Assembly: GCF_013155465.1 (NCBI RefSeq)
Contig: NZ_JABJVX010000017.1
Span: 1-49,621, forward strand
Origin: Alterinioella nitratireducens
GTDB taxonomy: Bacteria > Pseudomonadota > Alphaproteobacteria > Rhodobacterales > Rhodobacteraceae
Reading direction: 5' to 3'
DNA: 49,621 nt
Positions 1 through 7,607 of this stretch are shown here, one piece after another. A program made the translations under genes and the position numbers. A model generated the notes under the pieces. The model made no database searches and had not been told where the DNA came from. It was given only the letters and a program-made list of their open reading frames with translations. How positions within the stretch are numbered: position 1 is the first letter of the stretch; the number at the start of each line of letters is the position of its first letter.

Positions 1-39
1 TGGAAAAGCCCGGTCGCCTTCGAACGGAAAGTGGCTTAA
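1..39 (+). pseudogene. C-terminal end of an IS3-type transposase (OrfB), cut by the window edge
   Basis: Frame 1 reads WKSPVAFERKVA and then a TAA stop at 37-39. This short tail resembles the C-terminus of IS3-family OrfB transposases, which commonly end in a tryptophan-x-x-P-x-A-F-E type motif. Only 12 codons are inside the window, so it cannot be said whether the full transposase is intact. The terminal inverted repeat should follow within a few tens of bases; a plausible end is the AGGTCCA at 71-77, but without the left end this is a guess. Confidence 0.5.
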
Positions 40-345
40 ACGAGCACCTGGGGCGGCACGAAAGCGTGACAGGTCCACTTGTCCTGAACGGCGGGGGAAG
101 TTCAACGGGATAAAAGCCTTTATCCAATAGCCTTGTCAATCGTACACGTGCGGAAGCCATTGGTATGCTATTTCCTACAGATGCTTTCTCGTACAGCGGG
201 TCACGTAGATGAGTACATCATCATGCGGAAACCTCAAAGAATATGACAGATTTTTTCGCGGCCCCATCTATACATAGCCAAGCGCCAACTTCCCCCATAC
301 CCCACCCGCCCGGTCAGGGACACGTCCCGGTTCACACCTCGCCCG

Positions 346-491
346 CACCATAGGACACAGGAAGGGCCATAGGGTCAGCACCCGCACCACCTGTAGAGGG
401 ACAGAAGCGCCAAGACGTGACCCGCCGCCACTATTGGACGAAGGGACAGCCAAGGCAGCATTCGGGCCACCTATAGGACGATAGGAAGACC
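346..491. repeat. Four diverged tandem repeats of about 40 bp
   Basis: Related units begin near 346, 387, 428 and 467. Each has the form CACC-TATAGGAC-gA-AGGAAG-nCC, followed by a CAGCA/CCGCC-like tail. The best-preserved core is CCACCTATAGGACGATAGG at 467-485; compare CACCATAGGACACAGGAAG at 346. Spacing is 39-41 bases. The units differ at many positions, unlike a CRISPR or a recent minisatellite. No function is evident. Confidence 0.45.
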
Positions 492-612
492 ACCTGAGCG
501 ACATCCGGCGGTTGACAAGAACACAACCCAGACAGCATAAGTGTGACACGAAGTGCGACACACAAATCAACCTCGCATTCGATTGTTCAAGCCTTACAGT
601 GGCTTAGAAAAA

Positions 613-634
613 TGGTAGCGGGTCCGGTACTCGC
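613..634 (-). other. tRNA 3'-end-like motif, possible old attachment site
   Basis: On the minus strand the sequence reads GGCGAGTACCGGACCCGCTA followed by CCA and TTTTTC. A CCGCTACCA end followed by T residues resembles the acceptor end of a tRNA, and composition changes from AT-richer repeats on the left to core genes on the right at about this point. There is no recognisable T-loop, so it is not a tRNA gene. A degenerate integrase core site is the best guess. Confidence 0.25.
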
Positions 635-669
635 CTCCACCCCTTCCAAACCCTACGTTTCCCCGCCCG

Positions 670-3600
670 TCAGGCCGTCGCTCCTGCCGTCCCGCCCCCC
701 GCCTGCCGCGCGGCGCGTTTTTCGCCGAGCATCAGCATCGCGGGCGTCACCACAAGCGTCAGCACCGTGGCGACCACCAGCCCGCCCGCGATGGCGCTGG
801 ACAGTTCCGTCCACCATTGGGTCGAGGGGGCACCGTAGACGATTTCGCGGGTGAAGAAGTTGATGTTGAGGCCGATCACCATCGGCATCAACCCGAGCGC
901 GGTCGTGATCGAGGTCAGGACCACGGGCCTCAGACGTTGCGCACCCGTCCTCAGCGCGGCCTCCAGCGGCGACTGGCCGGATTTCTTGAGGTCGTTATAG
1001 GTGTCGATCAGAACGATATTGTTGTTCACCACGATCCCGGCCAGCGCGATCACGCCGATGCCGCCCATCACCACCCCGAAGGGTCGGCCCGTGATCAACA
1101 GGCCAAGCAGCACCCCCGCGATGGAGAAGACGATGGCGCTCATCACCACGAAGGCCTGGTAGAAGCTGTTGAACTGGGTCACCAGGATCACGAACATCAG
1201 GAAGATTGCCGACAGGAAGGCGGCGACCAGGAAATTCATCGCCTCGGCCTGGTCCTCGGCCTCGCCCGCGAAGGAGAACTCGACCCCCTCGGGCAGGTCG
1301 GCGGCCTCCAGCGCCTGCGTGAGCGCGATGACCTGGTCGTTGACCAGGAGGCCGGGGGCCACATTGGCCTCGATGGTGACGACGCGCCGCTCGTCGATGC
1401 GCCGGATGGTGCCGGTGCGCTCCACCGGCTCGAAGGTCACGAAATTCGAGATCGGGACCGAGCCCGCCGCCGTCGGCACCCGCATGTTGCCAAGCTCGGA
1501 CAGGGACCGGTCCTCGTAGGGGAACCGCACCCGGATATCCAGCGTGCCATCGGTGTCGTCGGGGCGGTATTCGGCGACCGCGATGCCGCGTGTCAAAAGT
1601 TGCAGCGCCTGCCCCAGAAGGCTCACATCGGCGCCGTATCGTGCCGCCTCGGCCCGGTTCACGATCACCGCGACCTCGACGCCCGGCAGCGGGCGGGTAT
1701 CGGTCACGTCGGTAAAGCCGCCGACGCGGTCCATGATGTCGCGGATCATCTCGACCGCCGCGCCCTGCGCCTCGCCCGTTCGCGCGGTGATCTCCAGGTT
1801 GACCGGCTTGCCCGCCGTCGGGCCACCGCTTTCGGTCTGCACCTGAACGTCGATGCCCGCAAGATCGGTCATCGCCTGGCGGATATCCTCGCCGATCTCG
1901 GCGGCCGGGCGGCGGGTGTCCCAGGGCGTCAGCTCAAGCTGGATGGTGCCGATGGTCTCCTCGTCGCCCTGCCCCGCGCTCATGGTCGAGCGGGCATAGA
2001 CGCTGGCCACCTCGTCGAATTCCAAGAGGCGGCTTTCAACCCGGCGCACCAGGTCGTCGCGCTGGAAGATCGAGAAATTGTCGCGCGCGCGCACCTGCAC
2101 CTGCATGAATTCCGGTTCGACCGAGGGGAAGAAGCTGAGGCCCACACCGAATTGACCATAAAGGCCGAAGCTGCCCAGAAGCATCGCAACCGTCAGCAGC
2201 ACCGTCGCGGCGGGGCGCAGGATGGCCCAGTTGAGGACGCGGACATAGGCCCCCGTCACCCCGCCGATCCGGCGCGGATCGCCCGAGTCCGCCGCCGCCA
2301 GCGCCGCCTTCGAGGCCGCCGTCTGCGGCTGGCGCTTGCCGATGATGCCGCCCATGACGGGAATGAAGATCAGCGCCATGAAGAGCGAGGCAAAAAGCGT
2401 CAGGATCACCGTGATCGGCAGGAATTTCATGAATTCGCCGACCATGCCGGTCCAGAACAGGAGCGGGAAGAACACGCTGAGCGTCGTCGCGGTCGAGGCG
2501 ATGACCGGCCAGGCCATGCGCTTGGCGGCATTGGCATAGGCTTTCTTCGGCTCCACCCCTTCCTGCAATTGCCGGTCGGCAAGTTCGGTCGTCACGATGG
2601 CCCCGTCGACCAGCATCCCCACCACCAGGATCAGCGAGAAGAGGACCACGATATTCATCGTGTAGCCCATCACCCACAGCGCGGTCACACCGGCCAGGAA
2701 GGCGCCCGGAATGGCCAGCCCCACCAGCACCGCCGAGCGAAAACCGAGGGCATAGACGATCACGATCATGACCAGCGCCACGGCGGTGATCACGTTGGCC
2801 TCCAGGTCGCTGAGCAGATCCTCGACCTGTTCGCTCTGGTCCTGAAGATAGGTGATCTCGACCGTTTCGGGCCAGTCGACGCGCAATCGCTCGATCCGGT
2901 CGCGAACCGCGGCGACGGTCTCGATGATATTGGCGCCCGAGCGTTTGGTGACCTCCAGCGCCAGCGCGGGCTGGCCGTCGATGCGGGCAAAGCCCGTGGG
3001 GTCGTCGAAGGCGCGCCGCACCGTTGCCACGTCACCGAAGGTCACGACCGTGTCATCGCGCACCAGCACCGGCATCGACATCACATCGGCCAGATCCTCG
3101 ATCAGCCCCGGCACGGTCAGCACGATCCGGCCTGCCCCGGTCTCAATGGCGCCCGCCGCGATCAGGCGATTATTGCGGGTGATCTGGCCGATCAGCTCGT
3201 CAAAGGACAGGTCATAGGTCTGGAACACGGTCGAATCGATCAATACCTCGACGAATTCCTCGCGTTCGCCGCCGATCTCGACCTCCAGCACGCCGGACAG
3301 CGATTCGATCTCTTCCTGCAAGTCCTCGGCCAGGGTGTTCAGGGTGCGTTCCGGCACCGGGCCCGAGAGGATGGCGGTGATGATCGGGAAAAGGGCCGTG
3401 TTGATCTCGGTCACGGTGATGTCATAGGCATCTTCGGGCAGGTCGCCCGCAATCCGGTCCACCGCCTCGCGGATGTCGCTTAGCACCTCGTCATTGTCGA
3501 GGCCCGGCTGGAACTCCAGTTGCACGCTGGCCGAGCCCTCGGCGGCAAAGCTTGTCATGCTGTCCAGCCCGGTGATGCCTGCGAATTCCTGTTCCATCGG

Positions 3601-3798
3601 CTCGATCAGCAGGCGTTCGGCGTCGGTCGGGCTGATCCCGTCCAGCCCGGTATGGATATAGAACAGCGCCAGCGGCACTTCGGGGCTGGCCTCCTTCGGG
3701 ATCGACACGTAGGCATAAGTCCCGACCGACAGCATCACGATCAGCGTCATGGCGACGACCCGCGCGCGGGAAAAGGCGGCGTCGATCAACCCGCTCAC
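670..3798 (-). CDS. Efflux RND transporter permease subunit (AcrB/HAE1-like)
   Basis: A 1042-residue inner-membrane drug/proton antiporter of the RND superfamily, the expected length for the family. TM1 lies at about residues 12-33, followed by the porter domain (SIPKEASPEVPL, then an S-PTDAERL motif), TM2-TM6 at about 335-475, a second porter domain and TM8-TM12. In TM4 the usual Asp-Asp pair is Asp398-Gly399 (MLVDGAIV). In TM10 the AcrB lysine is replaced by asparagine (VVNNNIVLID). Such variants are known in non-AcrB RND pumps, but the proton relay must differ from AcrB. The start overlaps the stop of the adaptor gene by four bases (3795-3798), so the two are co-translated. No outer-membrane channel gene lies next to it, so a TolC-type partner must come from elsewhere. 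Substrate unknown. Confidence 0.93.
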   Translation of the reverse strand: MSGLIDAAFSRARVVAMTLIVMLSVGTYAYVSIPKEASPEVPLALFYIHTGLDGISPTDAERLLIEPMEQEFAGITGLDSMTSFAAEGSASVQLEFQPGLDNDEVLSDIREAVDRIAGDLPEDAYDITVTEINTALFPIITAILSGPVPERTLNTLAEDLQEEIESLSGVLEVEIGGEREEFVEVLIDSTVFQTYDLSFDELIGQITRNNRLIAAGAIETGAGRIVLTVPGLIEDLADVMSMPVLVRDDTVVTFGDVATVRRAFDDPTGFARIDGQPALALEVTKRSGANIIETVAAVRDRIERLRVDWPETVEITYLQDQSEQVEDLLSDLEANVITAVALVMIVIVYALGFRSAVLVGLAIPGAFLAGVTALWVMGYTMNIVVLFSLILVVGMLVDGAIVTTELADRQLQEGVEPKKAYANAAKRMAWPVIASTATTLSVFFPLLFWTGMVGEFMKFLPITVILTLFASLFMALIFIPVMGGIIGKRQPQTAASKAALAAADSGDPRRIGGVTGAYVRVLNWAILRPAATVLLTVAMLLGSFGLYGQFGVGLSFFPSVEPEFMQVQVRARDNFSIFQRDDLVRRVESRLLEFDEVASVYARSTMSAGQGDEETIGTIQLELTPWDTRRPAAEIGEDIRQAMTDLAGIDVQVQTESGGPTAGKPVNLEITARTGEAQGAAVEMIRDIMDRVGGFTDVTDTRPLPGVEVAVIVNRAEAARYGADVSLLGQALQLLTRGIAVAEYRPDDTDGTLDIRVRFPYEDRSLSELGNMRVPTAAGSVPISNFVTFEPVERTGTIRRIDERRVVTIEANVAPGLLVNDQVIALTQALEAADLPEGVEFSFAGEAEDQAEAMNFLVAAFLSAIFLMFVILVTQFNSFYQAFVVMSAIVFSIAGVLLGLLITGRPFGVVMGGIGVIALAGIVVNNNIVLIDTYNDLKKSGQSPLEAALRTGAQRLRPVVLTSITTALGLMPMVIGLNINFFTREIVYGAPSTQWWTELSSAIAGGLVVATVLTLVVTPAMLMLGEKRAARQAGGGTAGATA

Positions 3799-4922
3799 TG
3801 GTCGTCCTCCGCCAGTTGCGGGCGCACGGTCTCGCCGTCGCTGACGAAACCCTGTCCGATGGTGATCAGGCGCACGCTGTCGGGCAGGCCGGTGACCCAG
3901 ATCCCCTCGATCTCGGCGCGGACCACCTCGATGGGGTGGAACCGGACGATATCCTCGTCATCGACGATCTTGACGCCCAACTGCCCGGCGGGGCTGAGCG
4001 AGACAATCGACGGCGACATGAAATGCGCCGTCACGTCCGTGGTCGGGATGGTGATCCGGGCCGAGATGCCGGCGGCAATGGCGCCGTCCTCGTTCGGCAG
4101 GGTCACCTCGGCCAGGAAGGTCCGCGTGGTCTCGGCGGCGGAGGTGCCGACAAAGCTGACCACGCCCTCGCGTTCCTCGCCGGTGATGAATTGCACGGTG
4201 GCGGGCTGGCCGCTTTGCAGGCGGGTCAGCGATTGCTGCGGCACCTGGAAGGACACCGTCAGCGGCGCGTTATCGACCAGCCGCGCGACCTGCGATCCGG
4301 CCTGCACGAATTCGCCCGTATCCAGGTCCAGCAGCTCGATCCGGCCCGCGAAAGGCGCGGTGATGATCAGATCCTCCAGCGCCTCCTGGGCGGCGGTCAG
4401 CTGCGCCTCGGCCTGCGCGAAGGCCGAGCGCGCCTGCTGCACCCTGTCCTGGGTGGCGACGCCGCGTTCCAGCAGGGTCTCGGCATTTTCCAGGTCGCGT
4501 TCGGTGCGGGTCACCTCCTGCTCTGCCCGTGCCAGTTCCGCCTCGGCGCTGGCCGAGCTGAGCCTTGCGATCTCGGCCCCCTCCTCCACGTAGCTGCCCA
4601 TGGTCGCGGAGACGCTGGCAACCTCGCCCGTGGCCTCGGCCATGATCATGCGGTCGCGATCGGGCATCGCCTGCCCCTCGGCGGTGAAAAGCAGCGTCAC
4701 CGGTTCCGCCTCGGACGGCTGAACCACGACCGAGACCGGCTGCGGTTCGCCCGTCTCGGGCGCGGCGTCCTCCTCCTCGCTCGGCAGGACGAACCCGCTG
4801 CCCATCCAGCCGACAACCGCCAGAAGGATGATCCCGGCGATCCAGGTCGAGCGCGACGCGCCCTTGTCGGCGGAAAACTCCAGGGTGTCGCCCCGGTCCG
4901 ACCGTGTCGCGGAATCTGTCAT
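3795..4922 (-). CDS. Efflux RND transporter periplasmic adaptor subunit (membrane fusion protein)
   Basis: A 375-residue HlyD/AcrA-type adaptor that links the RND permease to an outer-membrane channel. It has a cytoplasmic N-terminus and one anchor helix at about residues 27-46. A lipoyl half-motif follows (GEVASVSATMGSYVEEGAEI), then an alpha-helical coiled-coil hairpin at about 115-190, rich in Ala/Glu/Arg heptads, and the second lipoyl half (ITAPFAGRIELLDLDTGEFV). A beta-barrel domain completes it. There is no lipobox cysteine, so it is anchored by the helix rather than by lipid. It is first in a two-gene operon with the permease, with a four-base overlap. The start has good family-like spacing to the membrane helix. 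No dedicated regulator gene is adjacent. Confidence 0.9.
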   Translation of the reverse strand: MTDSATRSDRGDTLEFSADKGASRSTWIAGIILLAVVGWMGSGFVLPSEEEDAAPETGEPQPVSVVVQPSEAEPVTLLFTAEGQAMPDRDRMIMAEATGEVASVSATMGSYVEEGAEIARLSSASAEAELARAEQEVTRTERDLENAETLLERGVATQDRVQQARSAFAQAEAQLTAAQEALEDLIITAPFAGRIELLDLDTGEFVQAGSQVARLVDNAPLTVSFQVPQQSLTRLQSGQPATVQFITGEEREGVVSFVGTSAAETTRTFLAEVTLPNEDGAIAAGISARITIPTTDVTAHFMSPSIVSLSPAGQLGVKIVDDEDIVRFHPIEVVRAEIEGIWVTGLPDSVRLITIGQGFVSDGETVRPQLAEDDQ

Positions 4923-5184
4923 GGCGTTGTCCCTTTTGTCTGCCGCCCAAGGCGCAGAATATTTCCGTGGCCAAAGGGCTGTGACTGTCCCTGAAACCCG
5001 GCAAGAGTCAAGAATGCCCCGGCGTCTTCGGGTGAGGTAGCGAGGAATCGGTGTGGATCAAGGCGGAAGGGGCGACCGTCCAATTTCAGTTTGGTTGAAA
5101 TTCGGTTCATCTTTTTGAGTTTGACTGATGCGGCGGCCCGCAGGCATCCTGCTGCAACCTGCGCCGACCGAGAGGACTCCGCCC
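4923..5184. promoter_or_regulatory. Divergent intergenic region between efflux operon and catabolic operon
   Basis: These 262 bases must carry promoters for both the leftward efflux operon and the rightward five-gene operon. An AT-rich stretch at about 5086-5120 contains two similar heptamers, GGTTGAA and GGTTCAT, ten bases apart, and a TTGAAA hexamer that could serve as a -35 element. An AGAGGAC ribosome binding site at about 5171-5177 precedes the aldehyde dehydrogenase start. No operator can be assigned to a named regulator. Confidence 0.3.
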
Positions 5185-6636
5185 ATGCCCGACACCAAAT
5201 TCAACCTCATCGCGGGCAGTTGGACCGCCGGAGTGTCCGAGATCGAGAACCGCAATCCCTCGGACATCACCGACCTCATCGGCCTGTTCACCCAGGCCAG
5301 CGCCGATCAGCTTGAGGCGACGCTGGACCGGGCGCGCATCGCACAGGCAGACTGGGCGGGCTACGGGTTGGAGCGTAAGCAGGCCGTCCTGATGGCGATC
5401 GGGGCCGAATTGATGAGCCGCGCCGAGGAGCTTGGCACGCTCCTGTCCCGCGAAGAGGGCAAGCCGCTGGCCGAGGGCCGAGGCGAGGTCTATCGCGCCG
5501 GGCAGTTCTTCACCTATTACGCCGCTGAAACCCTGCGCCAATTGGGCGAGAACGCCGACAGCGTGCGTGCGGGTGTCGAGATCGACGTGCGGCGCGAGCC
5601 GGTCGGCACCGTCGCCGTCATTTCCCCGTGGAACTTCCCCACCGCCACCGCGTCATGGAAGATCGCGCCCGCGCTGGCCTATGGCAACGCCGTGGTGTGG
5701 AAGCCCGCCAACCTCACCCCCGCCTCTGCAGTGGCGCTGGCCGAGATCATCGACCGGCAGGACATCCCCAAGGGGCTCTTCTCGCTCGTCATGGGGTCGG
5801 GGGCGGATATCGGCCAGCGTCTGGTCGAAAGCCCCAGGATCGACGCGATTTCCTTCACCGGCTCGGTGCCCGTGGGCAAGGGGATCGCGGCGGCGGCCAT
5901 CCAGAATCTGACCCGTGTGCAGATGGAGATGGGATCGAAGAACGCCCTTGCGGTGATGGACGATGCCGATCTTGACCTTGCGGTGACGCTGGCGCTCGGC
6001 GGGGCCTTCGGCGGCACCGGACAGAAATGCACGGCCTCTTCACGGCTTGTGGTGCATGACCGGGTCCATGACGCCTTTGCCGAGAAGCTGGTGGCAGGCG
6101 CGCAAGCGATGAAGGTCGGCCACGCGCTGGAGGACGGCACCCAGATCGGGCCGGTGGTGTCGGACCGGCAGCTTTCGGAGAACCTCGATTACGTGCGCCT
6201 CGGCAAAACCGAGGGCGCGGAACTGGCCTGCGGCGGCGCGCGGCTGGCGATGCCGCATGACGGCCATTACATGTCGCCCGGCGTGTTCCTGAACACGCGC
6301 AATGACATGACCATCAACCGCGAGGAGATGTTCGCGCCGCTGACATCCGTGATCAAGGTCGGCAGCTACGATGAGGCGCTGGCCACGGTCAACGACACGC
6401 GGTTCGGCCTGACCTCGGGCATCGTCACGCGCAGCCTCGCCCGCGCCACGCATTTCCGCCGCAACGCCCGCACCGGCGTCGTCACCGTCAATCTGCCCAC
6501 GGCGGGCACCGATTACCATGTCCCCTTCGGCGGACGGGGCGACAGCAGCTACGGCCCCCGCGAACAGGGCCGCGCGGCGGCGGAGTTCTACACCACGGTC
6601 AAGACCGCCTATATCAGCGCCGGAAACCCGGCATGA
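5185..6636 (+). CDS. NAD(P)-dependent aldehyde dehydrogenase, ketoglutarate-semialdehyde dehydrogenase-like
   Basis: A 483-residue aldehyde dehydrogenase superfamily member that oxidises an aldehyde to an acid with NAD(P). Family residues are present: Asn150 in SPWNFP, Lys173 in VWKPAN, the FTGS loop at 224-227, Glu248 in MEMGSKN and the nucleophile Cys282 in GQKCTASSR. The GQKCTASSR context is like 2-oxoglutarate semialdehyde and related dehydrogenases, but the substrate cannot be fixed from sequence. I place the start at the ATG at 5185 because AGAGGAC lies just upstream and family members begin near this point; an in-frame ATG at 5128 would add 19 atypical residues. It is the first gene of an operon, and its stop overlaps the next start as ATGA (6633-6636). 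Confidence 0.88.
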   Translation: MPDTKFNLIAGSWTAGVSEIENRNPSDITDLIGLFTQASADQLEATLDRARIAQADWAGYGLERKQAVLMAIGAELMSRAEELGTLLSREEGKPLAEGRGEVYRAGQFFTYYAAETLRQLGENADSVRAGVEIDVRREPVGTVAVISPWNFPTATASWKIAPALAYGNAVVWKPANLTPASAVALAEIIDRQDIPKGLFSLVMGSGADIGQRLVESPRIDAISFTGSVPVGKGIAAAAIQNLTRVQMEMGSKNALAVMDDADLDLAVTLALGGAFGGTGQKCTASSRLVVHDRVHDAFAEKLVAGAQAMKVGHALEDGTQIGPVVSDRQLSENLDYVRLGKTEGAELACGGARLAMPHDGHYMSPGVFLNTRNDMTINREEMFAPLTSVIKVGSYDEALATVNDTRFGLTSGIVTRSLARATHFRRNARTGVVTVNLPTAGTDYHVPFGGRGDSSYGPREQGRAAAEFYTTVKTAYISAGNPA

Positions 6637-7607
6637 GGATCGACGGGCTGCAATACAGCAACTGGTCGCCCAGGATCTTCCGCCAGCTGCGCGAGGGCGG
6701 CGTCGATGCGATCCATGTGACCATCAGCTATCACGAGAATTTCCGCGAGACGGTCCTCAATTTCGAGAAATGGAACCGCTGGTTCGAGCAGCATCCCGAT
6801 CTGATCATGAAGGGCCTCTGGGCCAGTGACATCGACCGCGCCCGCAAGACGGGCCGCACGGCGGTGTTCTTCGGCTTCCAGAACCCCGCCCCGATCGAGG
6901 ATGACATCGGGCTGGTCGAGATCGTCCACACCCTCGGCGCGCGCCTCATGCAGCTGAGCTACAACAACCAGTCGCTGCTGGCGACGGGCTGTTACGAGGC
7001 GGAAGACCCCGGCATCACCCGCATGGGGCGTCAGGTGATCCGCGAAATGAACCGCGTCGGGCTGGTCGTGGACATGAGCCATTCGGCGGACCGCTCGACC
7101 ATCGAGGCCGCCGACATTTCCGAGCGCCCCGTCGTCATCAGCCATGCCAACCCGCACGCCTGGCAACCCGCCCTGCGCAACAAGCGCGACGCGGTGATCC
7201 GCGCGGTGACGGAGCGTGGTGGCATGTTGGGCTTTTCGCTCTATCCTCATCACCTCAAGGGGAAATCGGACTGCACGTTGGACAGCTTCTGCCAGATGGT
7301 CGCCGACACGGCGGCCCGCTACGGGGCCGAACATCTCGGCATCGGGTCGGACCTGTGCCAGGATCAGCCCGACAGCGTTGTCGAATGGATGCGCGTGGGC
7401 CGCTGGTCGAAGGAGATCGACTATGGCGAAGGCTCTGCCGCCGCACCGGGGTTTCCGCCCATGCCCGCCTGGTTCCGTGACAACCGCGATTTCGGGAATG
7501 TCGAGGAGGGATTGCGCGCCACCGGCCTCAGCGCCGAGGAGGTCGCGGGCATAATGGGTGGCAACTGGTACCGGTTTTTCGCCGAGAACTTCACCCCGAA
7601 AGGATGA
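6633..7607 (+). CDS. M19 (membrane dipeptidase/renal dipeptidase) family protein with altered metal site
   Basis: A 324-residue TIM-barrel amidohydrolase-fold protein of the M19 family. Late metal and substrate residues are recognisable: His150 (VDMSHSAD), His171 (VISHANPHA) and Asp240 (GIGSDLCQ). The canonical N-terminal His-x-Asp pair (normally DGHND) is replaced by IDGLQYS, giving Leu6 and Tyr8. The bridging Glu is replaced by Gln83 (FGFQNP). The first metal site is therefore probably absent or rebuilt, and true dipeptidase activity is doubtful. Overlaps of four bases on both sides bind it into the operon with an aldehyde dehydrogenase and an Ldh2-type oxidoreductase. This suggests a hydrolytic or ring-opening step in small-molecule catabolism. 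Family assignment is firm; function is not. Confidence 0.8.
   Translation: MRIDGLQYSNWSPRIFRQLREGGVDAIHVTISYHENFRETVLNFEKWNRWFEQHPDLIMKGLWASDIDRARKTGRTAVFFGFQNPAPIEDDIGLVEIVHTLGARLMQLSYNNQSLLATGCYEAEDPGITRMGRQVIREMNRVGLVVDMSHSADRSTIEAADISERPVVISHANPHAWQPALRNKRDAVIRAVTERGGMLGFSLYPHHLKGKSDCTLDSFCQMVADTAARYGAEHLGIGSDLCQDQPDSVVEWMRVGRWSKEIDYGEGSAAAPGFPPMPAWFRDNRDFGNVEEGLRATGLSAEEVAGIMGGNWYRFFAENFTPKG

Larger units (their letters stand above)
40..669. other. Gene-poor left margin with IS end, repeats and motif remnants
   Basis: About 630 bases without a convincing gene. It holds the probable right end of the IS element, a small hairpin at 108-125 (GGATAAA / TTTATCC with an AGCC loop), an AT-richer stretch at about 120-300, four diverged tandem repeats at 346-491, an imperfect dyad at 541-563 and a tRNA-3'-end-like motif at 613-634. 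The base composition up to about 610 is less GC-rich than the core genes to the right, which fits recently acquired or decaying DNA. Open frames on either strand here lack a ribosome binding site and do not resemble known proteins. Confidence 0.55.

Noticed and set aside
346-491. CRISPR array
   Set aside because: Units differ at many positions, there are no identical repeats separated by unique spacers, and no cas gene is near.
268-570. A 100-residue open frame on the minus strand over the diverged repeats
   Set aside because: No ribosome binding site, unnatural composition, and the ~40-base repeat period (not a multiple of three) runs through it in shifting frames.
817-3483. An 888-codon open frame on the plus strand antisense to the RND permease
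   Set aside because: His/Asp/Arg-rich mirror of a high-GC gene; the minus-strand frame matches a known family over its whole length.
670-3798. Inactive RND pump because of the Asp-Gly and Asn changes in the proton relay
   Set aside because: The same replacements occur in many functional non-AcrB RND pumps, and the gene is full length.
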